Shown here: piece after piece, positions 49,538-60,600 of the stretch
Layout of the letters: every line of letters begins with the position of its first letter
Numbering within the stretch: position 1 is the first letter of the stretch
From: an uncultured Erysipelotrichaceae bacterium
Lineage (GTDB): Bacteria > Bacillota_I > Bacilli_A > Erysipelotrichales > Erysipelotrichaceae
Length of the DNA stretch: 64,000 nt
Assembly (NCBI GenBank): GCA_949744505.1
Contig: CATJXY010000034.1
Coordinates: 1 to 64,000 of the forward strand
Direction: 5' to 3'
Program-made: the position numbers and the translations under genes
The notes under the pieces: generated by a model
Told to the model about the DNA's origin: nothing
What the model saw: only the letters and a program-made list of their open reading frames with translations
Database searches by the model: none

Positions 49538-50197
49538 CTACTCATGATTTTGTTTCAAGAAATCAATCACATCCAATAATGAATCCAATTGAAAATCGAT
49601 TGCATTTTTAAATTCATTATCCATTTGCACAAGATCCAAAATCGTAATGCAATGCATGCCCGCTCTCTTTGCAGCAATTGTTCCCAATTTACTATCCTCA
49701 ATAACAAGACAGTATCGTGGATCAATATTCAACTTTTGTGCTGTTTTCAAAAAAACTTCCGGATCAGGTTTTGCTTTTTTGACCTGATCTCCGGCCGTAA
49801 CGGTATCAAATTCAAAATAAGGATCAAAATTACGAATATTCTTTAATACATAATCAATTGGACTTGAACTGGCAACTGCCATACTCATTTTTATATTTTT
49901 TAAATATGTAAGTAATTCAATTAATCCTGGTCTGTTCAAAGAATTTTTGACTTTCCATCGCTTTTCCATTTCTGCGTTTCTTCGAATATTTGCAATAGGC
50001 CAAACACAATCGAATTGCGGATATTTTGCTGCAACCGCATCAAAAATATCATCTCCTCCTCCGATTAATTGATTATAGTATTCATTTCCTCCCACTATAT
50101 TCATTTCATCACAAACTTCTAAGAATGTGTTTCGAGTCAATCTTTCACTATCTATCATTAATCCATCCAAATCAAAAATTACTGCTTCTATTTTCAT
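49538..50197 (-). CDS. HAD family hydrolase (beta-phosphoglucomutase-like)
   Basis: VIFDLDGLMIDSERL, VASSSPIDYV, KPDPEVFLKTA, VIEDSKLGTIAAKRAGM. Confidence 0.93.
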   Translation of the reverse strand: MKIEAVIFDLDGLMIDSERLTRNTFLEVCDEMNIVGGNEYYNQLIGGGDDIFDAVAAKYPQFDCVWPIANIRRNAEMEKRWKVKNSLNRPGLIELLTYLKNIKMSMAVASSSPIDYVLKNIRNFDPYFEFDTVTAGDQVKKAKPDPEVFLKTAQKLNIDPRYCLVIEDSKLGTIAAKRAGMHCITILDLVQMDNEFKNAIDFQLDSLLDVIDFLKQNHE

Positions 50198-52428
50198 TTC
50201 TCTTTTCTCTCCGTCAAAACATTAATTATTTCTTCTGGTGATTCAATCGTAAATCGAATCACTTTAAATTCATCTTCGCCAATCTTTTTTCTATGAGGTA
50301 CCTCTTCCAAAATATGACTTACACATAAATCATCCCCTATTATCGGATATTTATTTTTTTGCATATCCATCAATGAATAATTTGTTTTTTTACACTCACT
50401 ACAACCTTTTTTAGATCCATCTTTCATAACGGTATTAATCAAACAGTATTTGGTGATCATTAAATCTCTTCTACCATAAGCCAGTCTTCCGACATTTCCT
50501 TGATATCCCCATGTTTTAAGCAGTTTTTTCAATTCAATTACATCTTCATCTAAAATTTCATCTGAAAGAACAACTGCCTCCGCACCTAAATTAAGAAAAA
50601 AAGCTACAGCATATGCATTTGTAATATTTAATCCACTACCAACGATCATGTTCTTATAATCATAACAATCCCCAATATTGTTTATGTAAACATGAGATGA
50701 TGGAACAACAATTCCTTTCTCATTTGCTCGATATGTACTGCATATTGTTGAATCTCTGTTTTCAAAATAAAGTGATGCATTTTCGCAAACAATTTCTCCC
50801 TCAAACGAACATTTATCAATAATTGCTTTTTGTTCTGAATTTTGAATTAGAACTAAATCTTGTTGCTTTTTTCCTTTGTTCTTCAAAACGATTTCATAAT
50901 TATGGTTTATTACTTTATTTCGTTTCAATTTCTCTGATATAAACAAATCAATCGCTTTTCTTCTACATTCATTGATTGATTTAATAGAAATAAACAACGA
51001 GTCATCAACATTTCCACTTATATGTTTTAATGTAAATGGAGTATTATTGATTTTGCTCAACTGCTCAATCATCTTTTCTTTTGTTATAGGCATTTTCGAA
51101 GCAATCAAACATAATTCCTCACTTTTCACACTAACATAGCGAGATTCATCTTTAACAATGATTTGAAGCGGTTTATTGATTTTGGCTGTAAATTCAATTT
51201 CAATTGGATTTTCTCTTTTATCATGAATTCTTTTTTGGATAGAATTCAACTGATCATTATCACTTGTCTTAAGAACCAAAGACTGTACTTTGACATAATC
51301 ATTACATTCTAATTCAATAATATCTCCTGCTTTTGCAGAACTAATCAGTTTCCCATCTTTATACATCTTATTAACAGTAAATCCAATATCATCCCGATCA
51401 TTCAGAATTCGAATTCCATCTTTTTGATTCAACGAATCATTTAAAAGTACTTTTATCTTCTTCCTTGAAGCGGAAATAACTTTTCCTATCTCTATTCCTA
51501 TATGATTTGGACGAAAATGATTACTGATAGAAGAAATATCATTAAACAAATACCCTTCTGTAAAGCCACGATTAAATATTTTTTTAAGTTCTTTCAATTC
51601 CAAATCAGAAACTTGATATTCGTTTCCTTTATAGGCTTCATCTATAGCTTTACGATAACAGCTTACTACTAAAGATACATATTCAGGTCGCTTCATTCTT
51701 CCTTCGATTTTTAAACTACTAACACCAGCATCAACCAACTTCTTCACATTTTTAAGATTATTTAAATCTTTCAAGCTAAGTAAATACGGATCTGCATCCA
51801 TTATTTCATTTGTATCTTCATTTACAAGTTTATATCGCATGCGACACATTTGGGCACATTCTCCACGATTACCGCTTCTATTCTTTAACACAGAGCTCAT
51901 TAAGCACTGCCCACTATAGCTAACACATAACGCACCATGAACAAAAACCTCTACTTCAATGTCTTCCCGGCAGCATTCTTGAATTATGTCAAGTGGTGTT
52001 TCTCTTGCTAAGACAACTCTTTTTATACCCTGAGATTTTAAAAATAAAGCACTTTTTTTATTATGTGCATGCATTTGTGTAGATGCATGAAGTTCTAGAT
52101 CCGGATAAATATTTCTTAATAAATTCATCAAACCAAAATCTTGAATCAATAGTGCATCCACATTTGCTTGTACAAGCTGGTCGACATAGTTAAGGCATTC
52201 ATTTATTTCAGATTGATAAACCAACGTGTTAACCGTAACGTAAACTTTTACATTACGAAGATGGCAGTAATTCACTGCTTCAATTAATTCTTTTTCATCA
52301 AAATTTCCGGCAAAAGCTCTGGCCCCAAAACTTTTACCACCCAAATAAACAGCATCACACCCTGCATTCACTGCTGCAATCAAAGACTCCATGGAACCAG
52401 CCGGAGCTAATAATTCAACCTTTTTCAT
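50194..52428 (-). CDS. U32 family peptidase
   Basis: ELLAPAGSMESLIAAVNAGCDAVYLGGKSFGARAFAGNF; HGALCVSYSGQCLMSS; KIEGRMKRPEYV. Confidence 0.95.
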   Translation of the reverse strand: MKKVELLAPAGSMESLIAAVNAGCDAVYLGGKSFGARAFAGNFDEKELIEAVNYCHLRNVKVYVTVNTLVYQSEINECLNYVDQLVQANVDALLIQDFGLMNLLRNIYPDLELHASTQMHAHNKKSALFLKSQGIKRVVLARETPLDIIQECCREDIEVEVFVHGALCVSYSGQCLMSSVLKNRSGNRGECAQMCRMRYKLVNEDTNEIMDADPYLLSLKDLNNLKNVKKLVDAGVSSLKIEGRMKRPEYVSLVVSCYRKAIDEAYKGNEYQVSDLELKELKKIFNRGFTEGYLFNDISSISNHFRPNHIGIEIGKVISASRKKIKVLLNDSLNQKDGIRILNDRDDIGFTVNKMYKDGKLISSAKAGDIIELECNDYVKVQSLVLKTSDNDQLNSIQKRIHDKRENPIEIEFTAKINKPLQIIVKDESRYVSVKSEELCLIASKMPITKEKMIEQLSKINNTPFTLKHISGNVDDSLFISIKSINECRRKAIDLFISEKLKRNKVINHNYEIVLKNKGKKQQDLVLIQNSEQKAIIDKCSFEGEIVCENASLYFENRDSTICSTYRANEKGIVVPSSHVYINNIGDCYDYKNMIVGSGLNITNAYAVAFFLNLGAEAVVLSDEILDEDVIELKKLLKTWGYQGNVGRLAYGRRDLMITKYCLINTVMKDGSKKGCSECKKTNYSLMDMQKNKYPIIGDDLCVSHILEEVPHRKKIGEDEFKVIRFTIESPEEIINVLTERKEK

Positions 52429-52444
52429 AATTCACCACCAATCT

Positions 52445-52951
52445 TTAAATAATCTCTATCAATTCTTTTTTATAACATTCAACTAACTCGCTACAGGACC
52501 AAGCAGCATTAGCACTACTTGTAGAAGGCATACAATAATCTACAATTTTAGTAATCGGAAGCATATACTGCTGATAAAGTCGATGTGCTGTTTTTCCATT
52601 TGTAATAATTTTATTTATTTTTGATTCAGATAATATCTTATTAATGTTAGTACAAACGGCATTTTCAATGGAAGCATCACTGCTTCCTGTTATATCACAT
52701 TCAAAAATCACATCAAAACATGCCAAATGATGAGTAAGAAGAAAGTCCTTTCTTGACTGAATATCTGTACCGATTTCACAATCAAAAATCCTTGATAGCA
52801 CCTTCCAGAAACGATTTTGCGGATGTCCGTAATAAAATCCCATTTCTCTGCTTTTCACACTGGGAAAACTACCCAAAATCAAAATTCTGCTATTTTCATC
52901 ATAACAAGGCTCAAATGGATGAATAACATGCACTTTTTCTTTCTTATTCAT
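52445..52951 (-). CDS. DNA-deoxyinosine glycosylase / uracil-DNA glycosylase family protein
   Basis: HPFEPCYDENSRILILGSFPSVKSREMGFYYGHPQNRFWKVLSRIF. Confidence 0.88.
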   Translation of the reverse strand: MNKKEKVHVIHPFEPCYDENSRILILGSFPSVKSREMGFYYGHPQNRFWKVLSRIFDCEIGTDIQSRKDFLLTHHLACFDVIFECDITGSSDASIENAVCTNINKILSESKINKIITNGKTAHRLYQQYMLPITKIVDYCMPSTSSANAAWSCSELVECYKKELIEII

Positions 52952-54164
52952 AAGAATCTGAATCCACCTCTACCTCAATAGCTAAACCACCAAGTCCGGT
53001 TTCTTTTAGCTCCATTGCCAACTTGTTTCCTGTATAGTTCATCGTGTCTACGATCATATCAAAACTGACACGATTTTTTTTCACTTTACTTAATTCCATC
53101 GCTAAAGTTGCTGCATCCATCGCACGAACAACTCCGACTGCATTTCTTTCAATACACGGAATAATTACATACCCACCAACCGGATCACATGTCAAACCCA
53201 AATGATGCTCCATTGCGATCTCAGCTGCCATTTCGATTTCTTTTCTATGACCACCTTTTATATAACAGTAACAAGCTGCCGCCATACAACAAGCAACCCC
53301 GATTTCGGCTTGGCATCCTCCTACAGCTCCTGATATAGTTGCATTTGTTTTGATCAAATTGCCAAACAAACCGCCAACACATAATCCTTCTATACACTTT
53401 TTTCTATCAATACCACAATCATCAACACAATACTTCATAAGCGCTGCCATGATTCCGCAACTCCCCAATGTTGGAGCCGTGACTACAGTTCCCGCCGACG
53501 CATTTTCTTCACTTGTAGCATATGCATAAGCGGCCAACAGAAGCTGTTTTTTCTGTGATTCATCTACTATTTTTTTAGCATTGTCATACAATTTATGTGC
53601 AATTCTTTCCATTTTCAAGTTTCCGGGAAGAATTCCTTCTGTTTTTAATCCTTTTTCAACAGAGGCAATCATTGTATCTAAAATAACATTTAAATCATTT
53701 TCGATGTTTCCTTCGCAATAATGGACATAATCATAATAATCCCATCCATTCTTATCACAAAGAACATTAATTTCTTGTAAAGATTTTTCTTTATAAATAT
53801 TTTTATCAATAGTAGAATTTCTTTCTTTAATTTGAATACTCCCTCCACCAGTAGAGAAAACAGTCCATTTCTTTATTAAATTATTGTTTTTATCAAACCC
53901 AAAAAGATAAAATCCATTAGGAAATGACTCATCCCAATCTTTCATAAATACAATTTCTACTTTGATTGGATCAAATGTTTTCTTAATAATAGTATCTGTA
54001 AGATGCCCTTTTCCGGTCAAGGATAATGAACCATACAGTTCAACCTTTACTGAATTTAACCCTTCCGTTTCACTCAAAAACATAGCACACGCTCTTTGCG
54101 GAGCCAATGTATGAGAACTGCTCGGACCCGGACCGATTTTATATAACTCTTTTAATGATTCCAT
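52944..54164 (-). CDS. L-serine ammonia-lyase (single-chain, iron-sulfur type)
   Basis: YKIGPGPSSSHTLAPQRA, SCGIMAALMKYC, GGCQAEIGVACCMAAA, LGLTCDPVGGYVIIPCIERNA; start MESLKEL at 54164. Confidence 0.95.
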   Translation of the reverse strand: MESLKELYKIGPGPSSSHTLAPQRACAMFLSETEGLNSVKVELYGSLSLTGKGHLTDTIIKKTFDPIKVEIVFMKDWDESFPNGFYLFGFDKNNNLIKKWTVFSTGGGSIQIKERNSTIDKNIYKEKSLQEINVLCDKNGWDYYDYVHYCEGNIENDLNVILDTMIASVEKGLKTEGILPGNLKMERIAHKLYDNAKKIVDESQKKQLLLAAYAYATSEENASAGTVVTAPTLGSCGIMAALMKYCVDDCGIDRKKCIEGLCVGGLFGNLIKTNATISGAVGGCQAEIGVACCMAAACYCYIKGGHRKEIEMAAEIAMEHHLGLTCDPVGGYVIIPCIERNAVGVVRAMDAATLAMELSKVKKNRVSFDMIVDTMNYTGNKLAMELKETGLGGLAIEVEVDSDSYE

Positions 54165-54168
54165 ATAA

Positions 54169-55134
54169 TTACCTCGTCGCTTCAATCAAAAATAATTCAA
54201 AACCTATTTTTTTATCCATCTTTCCCTGTTTTATTTTTTGATCCAATTTTGCCAGATGAAGTAAATTTTCCTCAATCTGTTCTAATGAAACACGATAAAT
54301 TGAATCCAAACTTTTTTGAACTCGGTATGGATTTGCAGATAATATCTGTGCAATTCTGTTTTCATTCATTCCACGTTTGCTTAATAATTTTACTTGAAAT
54401 AAAAAACGGAATTGTTTTGCCAAAATTGAAATAAACATCATTTGGTCATTTTTATTATTAGATAAAAGATCCTCCGCAGCAGACATTGCCTTTTTTAAAT
54501 TTCTGTTCACAACAGCATTTACTAATATAAAAATATCTTCTTCCAATGGTCTGCTTACCAATCGTTCAATATCTGATTTCTCGATTCTTTCACGATAGAG
54601 AGAAAGCTTATCTAATGTATTATGAAAATTTTCCATACTTCCATCTTGTCTTGCTATTAACTCTTGTATCGCATCCTTGCTTATATCAAGATTCATTCTC
54701 TTACACTGCTGATTAACATAACTTGCAAATTCCTGAGATGTTTTACGATTACATATGATTATACGAACATTTTTTTGTAATGTCTTAACAAGTTTTTTTC
54801 GTGAATCCATTGCTTCAAAGTTTCCATGAAAAATAAGAATTGCAGATGGATTCGGATTTTCTAAATATTGAATAAGAGATTTGATATCACTTTCATTTAA
54901 TGTCATCTGACCTGTAAGAAAAATCGAATTATGTATGATGATTATTTTTGTTGCAGTTAAGAAAGATAATGTTTGAGCATCTTCTAGTACTTCATTAATA
55001 TTAAATCCTTTTTGTGAAGCATCATAATGAGAAATTGAATCCCTTTCTTCAGGTCGAAGTACCTTTTGAACAATTTCATCTATTTTATTTTTTATTTCAT
55101 AACTTTCTGAACCATAGATACAATAATTCATCAT
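54169..55134 (-). CDS. holA: DNA polymerase III subunit delta
   Basis: YCIYGSESYEIKNKIDEI...LSFLTATKIIIIHNS...GSMENFHNTLDKLSLY...; downstream of comEC. Confidence 0.9.
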   Translation of the reverse strand: MMNYCIYGSESYEIKNKIDEIVQKVLRPEERDSISHYDASQKGFNINEVLEDAQTLSFLTATKIIIIHNSIFLTGQMTLNESDIKSLIQYLENPNPSAILIFHGNFEAMDSRKKLVKTLQKNVRIIICNRKTSQEFASYVNQQCKRMNLDISKDAIQELIARQDGSMENFHNTLDKLSLYRERIEKSDIERLVSRPLEEDIFILVNAVVNRNLKKAMSAAEDLLSNNKNDQMMFISILAKQFRFLFQVKLLSKRGMNENRIAQILSANPYRVQKSLDSIYRVSLEQIEENLLHLAKLDQKIKQGKMDKKIGFELFLIEATR

Positions 55135-55148
55135 AATCACCCATGTTA

Positions 55149-57056
55149 TTATATCAAAAACTTCTTTGATGTGCATATCAAATTGAATAAACGAGTCAAT
55201 ATAAAAGAAATATCACCCATTTCTGCTGTAGAATAAATATGTAATGGATATCGACTTAAGCGATTTATAACTTCCTCACTTGGATGATGATAGCGATTAT
55301 TCAAACCACTGCTGATTATGGCATATTCACCTTGTATCTGATCCAAAAAAAGCTCACTGGTAGAAGTCGCTGCTCCATGATGCGCTATTTTAATAACATC
55401 TGCCTTTAAATTGTTATATGTATTTACAAGCAATTTCTCTTCAGCCGATGTAATATCACCCAAAAAAAGAAATCTTAATCCATTAATTTCGCTCATCAAG
55501 ATTAAACTGTTCTTGTTTTCATTCTCATCTTTGTAATCTGGTAATAAAAACAGCATCGAAAAATTACTATCATGATATTCTTCTTGTTTTTTATCTATAA
55601 CTTTCTCAATGTCAAAATCTTTTTTTAATTGAGACAAGTTACCACTATGATCTTCATCATAATGAGTGATAAAGATAGCATTGATATTTCTTACTCCTTT
55701 AGCAAGTAAAAAACTTCGAAGGTTCGAATAAGATACAGCAGGTCCGGTATCAATTAAATAGTTTCCTTTATTGAATGGATGCTGAATCAGCACACAATCA
55801 CCTTGCCCCACATTTATAAAACTTACAGAGGCAATCCAATGATTTATATTCAATATTAAAACAGCTCCGAATATCAAAAAAGCTTTAATATTATTTGCTT
55901 TTTTTCTCGAACAAATCAAAAAGAATAAAATATAAGCCAAAGGAAATTGTAAAGATCCATTCAATTTATAAAAACCGTTTATACAATCAGATATTATTTG
56001 AAGAAATTTGATATACATTATTACTACTTCACATAAAAACGGAAAGAAAATACAACCGGTCGATAAAATCATCCCAAAAGAAATTAAGTTTCTAAGAACC
56101 GGGAAAAATATAATCTGTAACAAATTAACTTGATAATTTAAAATACATTGTATAAAACTAACGGAAAAAACTTTCATAAAAAAAGTTTTAAATGGATTAA
56201 AGCATAAAATCAGTTTCATCAAAATCGGATAAATAAATGCAGTAGAATAAATGCAACGTACATCAAACAAAAGTAATAAAATAATTAAAATCCCCAAACG
56301 ATCTTTAGGACTTATTTTAAAAAAAGAGAGGATTTTTTGTATGATCAATCTACGATAGATAAATTGAAAATTAAATATCGATCCCATAATAATCGTTAAA
56401 ATTAATGTAATAATTCCACTACTTTCAAAAAAGAAAGACAGCATTCTTTCTATCATCTGAAAAAGAGATGAGATATGTGTCCCACTTAAAATAAGAAAAT
56501 CATCTAGAGAACCAAAAGATTCGTCTGAAATAGAAAATAATGTCATTCTAAGAAAATCTCTAATCGGAGAATTCAATTTTTCTAATTTTTGTTGTAACAA
56601 TCCCCTTATGGAAGATGTTTTTTGTACAACCTTCATATTTCTTGCATAAACAGAATAATAAATTTTATTTTGATGACACCATTTTTCATAGTTAAAACCA
56701 TATGTTGTCGGTGAAGATTGTATAAGTGAATAGTCTCCTTCAAAAAAAATTATTTCATCTAGAAAAACATTCTTAAAATTATATCCGATAACTTTAGTTC
56801 CGTCATCCATCTGCATAATAATTGAATTACTGTTAAGCTTTATTACTTTTCCGATATTTGTTGTAGGTATTGTGACAGACTCGATTGATAAAAACCATAA
56901 AATAAGCATTAGATATAAACACAAGAAAATAGATTTATTTCTATAACGCAAATAATAAAAACCGAGAATCATCATTAAAATAAAAACATTATCATGAAAA
57001 TAAATTCCAGCAATACAACATAATGATAGAAATAACCATTTTTCTTTCATAAGCAT
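55149..57056 (-). CDS. comEC: ComEC/Rec2 family competence protein
   Basis: Multi-TM competence domain (LSGTHISSLFQMIERM) plus metallo-beta-lactamase domain (FINVGQGDCVLIQHP, FITHYDEDHSGN, IAHHGAATSTS). Confidence 0.93.
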   Translation of the reverse strand: MLMKEKWLFLSLCCIAGIYFHDNVFILMMILGFYYLRYRNKSIFLCLYLMLILWFLSIESVTIPTTNIGKVIKLNSNSIIMQMDDGTKVIGYNFKNVFLDEIIFFEGDYSLIQSSPTTYGFNYEKWCHQNKIYYSVYARNMKVVQKTSSIRGLLQQKLEKLNSPIRDFLRMTLFSISDESFGSLDDFLILSGTHISSLFQMIERMLSFFFESSGIITLILTIIMGSIFNFQFIYRRLIIQKILSFFKISPKDRLGILIILLLLFDVRCIYSTAFIYPILMKLILCFNPFKTFFMKVFSVSFIQCILNYQVNLLQIIFFPVLRNLISFGMILSTGCIFFPFLCEVVIMYIKFLQIISDCINGFYKLNGSLQFPLAYILFFLICSRKKANNIKAFLIFGAVLILNINHWIASVSFINVGQGDCVLIQHPFNKGNYLIDTGPAVSYSNLRSFLLAKGVRNINAIFITHYDEDHSGNLSQLKKDFDIEKVIDKKQEEYHDSNFSMLFLLPDYKDENENKNSLILMSEINGLRFLFLGDITSAEEKLLVNTYNNLKADVIKIAHHGAATSTSELFLDQIQGEYAIISSGLNNRYHHPSEEVINRLSRYPLHIYSTAEMGDISFILTRLFNLICTSKKFLI

Positions 57057-57517
57057 ATTTTATCTTTGATCTTATCAAATTTTTTCTGCCCGATTCCTTT
57101 TACATTCATAAGATCATTTAGTGTTTGAAAGAAACCGTTTTGATTTCGATAATCAATAATCAGTTGTGCAGTTGTTTCTCCGATTCCATCAAGTGTACAT
57201 AATGCTTTTAAATCAGCAGTATTTATTGATATAAGAGGAATATCTTGTTGAAAAGGAATAACCAAAACATCTTTATCTTTTAAAACAGTCTGCAAATTTA
57301 AAGTCGATAAGTCATAATTATCTTCAAGAGTTAATTTATTCAGCAAATCAGAGACTGTACAAAAACTCGAACAATGAAATAATCCCGGATTTTTTATTGC
57401 ACCTTTAACTTCAACAACAATTTCGCTTTTAATTAATTCTTTCTTTTCAATTGGTGTTATTGAAATACTGCTACAAATAATAAATAAAAAAACAAAAAGG
57501 CTAAACACTTTTTGCAT
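57047..57517 (-). CDS. comEA: ComEA family competence protein
   Basis: N-terminal TM, SLBB-like VEVKGAIKNPGLF, HhH ISINTADLKALCTLDGIGETTAQLIIDYR. Confidence 0.93.
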   Translation of the reverse strand: MQKVFSLFVFLFIICSSISITPIEKKELIKSEIVVEVKGAIKNPGLFHCSSFCTVSDLLNKLTLEDNYDLSTLNLQTVLKDKDVLVIPFQQDIPLISINTADLKALCTLDGIGETTAQLIIDYRNQNGFFQTLNDLMNVKGIGQKKFDKIKDKICL

Positions 57518-57576
57518 AAAATCACCTCAATATTTTAATACGAAGAATTTTACTTTTATCCTTTTAAAAACAAAAA

Positions 57577-57628
57577 AAGACAGTCTTTAATAAAATTGCA
57601 TTGAACAATTTCACTTTTTGACTGTCTT
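57577..57628 (-). terminator. terminator after the giant surface protein
   Basis: Minus strand AAGACAGTC...GACTGTCTTTTTTTG with internal AAATTG/CAATTT hairpin. Confidence 0.65.
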
Positions 57629-57651
57629 AAATGCCTTTATATAATTTTGAT

Positions 57652-60600
57652 TTACGATTTTTTACGTTTTTTCTTCATCAAAATAAGACTTAACAATAAT
57701 GCTCCACTGATAACTGTCAAGGTAACTGCAAGAGTTAAATTAGATTCATCCCCTGTATTAACTGCAGCTACATCAGCATTTGGACGCTTACGCATGATAA
57801 CTTTAATGCTATGTTCACCATCAACAAAATCTAAAGTTAAATGACCTGCTATAATCAAATCCGGACGTTCGATTCCATCAACTATAACTTTTTCAACTTC
57901 ATATCCATCTGCCGGTTCCCAAGTAACAGTATAGCTATCACCTTCTTCAGCTTCTCCTGTTGCAGTAATTGTACCTTTTCCACCTTCTATGTCAGTTTCA
58001 ATCTTATGAGATGGAGCTGGTTGTTTTCCTTCTGTCGGAACAAATACAACCAACACTGTATGACTCTTTGAAGCATTGTTGAATGTGATGTGATCTACCT
58101 CTGTTAATGAATCAGCATTCAATCCATCAACAATGACACCGGCAACTTTCCATCCCTCTTTAGCTTCCCAACTAACAGTATAACTTTCTCCTTCTGATAA
58201 TCCCACAGATGGACTGATTGTTCCTTGTCCAATTGAAGAAGTTTTGATAAAGATATGATTTTCTTTATCCTTATCTGGGATTTGATCTGCATCTTTTTTA
58301 TTCTTGAACAGAACTTCAATTGAATGATCACTATTTACATTTTCAAAACTATAAGAATTTGAATGAATTAGATCATCACGAATAACTCCATCAACAATTA
58401 CAGCAGATACAACACTATCTCCTTTAGCTTCCCAAGTAACAGTTTTATTCTCACCTTCGCTTACAACGGAAGATGGAGAAATTGTTCCATTTCCTTCCAT
58501 TGAAGTTAAGATTGAATATTTATTAACTTTATCATCTGGATCATCTTCAGATGAACCAATCTTCTTAAATTCAACATGAACGGTATGATTTGTACCAATG
58601 TTGTTGAAATCAATGCCATTGGCATTTTTTAAATTTTCTCTCTCAACACCATCAATTAATACCTTGCTTACTTCATATCCGGCTGCCGGACTCCAATCAA
58701 CATGAGCATTCTCTCCTTTTGCAACAGAAGAACTGTCTGAAATTGTACCATTACCACTAATTGATGTGAGTACACGATACGTATCTTTATCAACGGTACC
58801 TTCTGTTCCATTTGGATTTTCTTTCATGAAGATTTCTACTCTATGATCTTGTGTAATATTTTCAAACAATAATTGTCCAGTAGATAATAAATCATCACGA
58901 ATAACTCCATCTACATAGATTGTACGAATTGCGGAATCATTACCAAATGTCCATGTAACAGTTTGATTACTTCCTTCTTGAACACCGATTAATGAAGATG
59001 AAATTGTTCCTGCACCCTTTTCAATACTTGTATAAATATTATGAAGCGGTTTATTGACATCATCTGGTTTTGAACCATCAATATTAACCGTTTTACTTGG
59101 ACGAAGTTTTACATTAACTTCAATGTCATCTCCTAAATTTTCAAGAACTACCTTGTTATCTGTTACTAAGCCTTCTTTAGAAATACCATTAACTTTAACT
59201 TCTACAGACTCAACTTCATATCCCTCGGCAATATCCCAACTAACAGTATATCCACTGCCATCATCCAAAACGGCTCCTGGAGTAACATTACCGATACCAC
59301 CGCTTAATGATGTAGAAACAGTATGCTTGATTGTTTCATCAATAGGTTCATCCGGATCAACATCCGCTCTCACAAATACAACATGAACAACATGATCATT
59401 TTCAATTGCGTTAAATTCAATCGGTCCAACATCTTGAGAATCATCATTTGCCAAAGGAAGAATATCGTTCTCCTCTTCATTTAAATTCATCAATGAAATC
59501 ATAGATGCTTCATCATTTTCTAACTCATCAGTATTTTCCATTGAAAATAACTCAACTTCATTTTCATCATTTTCCAATGAATAAGTTTCAATTTCGCTAT
59601 CATCATTTTGAACTTCTTCTTCAGGTTCATTTTCCTCAGGGTACTCTATAAGAGCATCTCCATCACGATAAATTTGTTGTAATTTCCATCCGTCTGCGGC
59701 TTGATACTCAACAGTATAATTTTCACCCCAGAATACAGTAGCGCCTTGTGTAATAGATCCGTTTCCTTCTACAACTGTTTTTACTTCAAAAAGATTTGGT
59801 TCCAATACAACAGTTACTTTATGATCACGATCGATGTTATCAAATACCACTTGTGAATTTGCTTCAACGGACTCTCCATCAACATAAATATTTTGAACTT
59901 TATATCGTTGATCCGGAGTTGTCCAATCTACTGTATAAGAAACTGACTCACTACCTGTACTATCCGTCTTAACTTCAACCGTTTTACTAGGAGAAATAGA
60001 TCCCGGACCTCCAGTGATCAATGTATCAATTTTATAAATATCTTTTGTCACATCAGGATCTACCGGTTCAGGAGTATCTTTCTCAAAAATGACCTCAATA
60101 GTATGATCCCCATCAACTGCATCAAAAGTAATTTGATTTGCGTTTAAAATATTTTCATCTGTACATTCAATTCCATCAATTAAAACTTTTTCTACATGTG
60201 ATCCTGCATTTGCTGACCATTCAACAGAATATGAATCCCCGTTTTTCACACTGCTACTTGTGGTTATAGAACCATCTCCACGTTTGGAAGTACTTATTGT
60301 AGAATAACTTTCAGATACATGAATTGTATTCTTTTGAGCTTTCTTCTCAAAAACAACCTCAACATTATGGTTTTTGCTAACAGCATTAAATACATATTCA
60401 CTCAACTGATTAGCCTCTACAACTATTCCATCTACAAGAATTTTCTTAATTTCGTATTCATCTCCGGCACTCCATGTTACTTCAGCATTTTCTCCTGCTT
60501 TTACAGAAACAGAATTGCTGATTATGCAAGTTTCATCGCCACCGGTCTTTGTCGTTGTAACTTGATAATATTCATCCTTGTTATTTGCATTCTTATCTTG

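Noticed and set aside
59054-59386. 110-aa Ser/Thr-rich plus-strand ORF
   Set aside because: Antisense to the repeat protein CDS; low-complexity shadow ORF.
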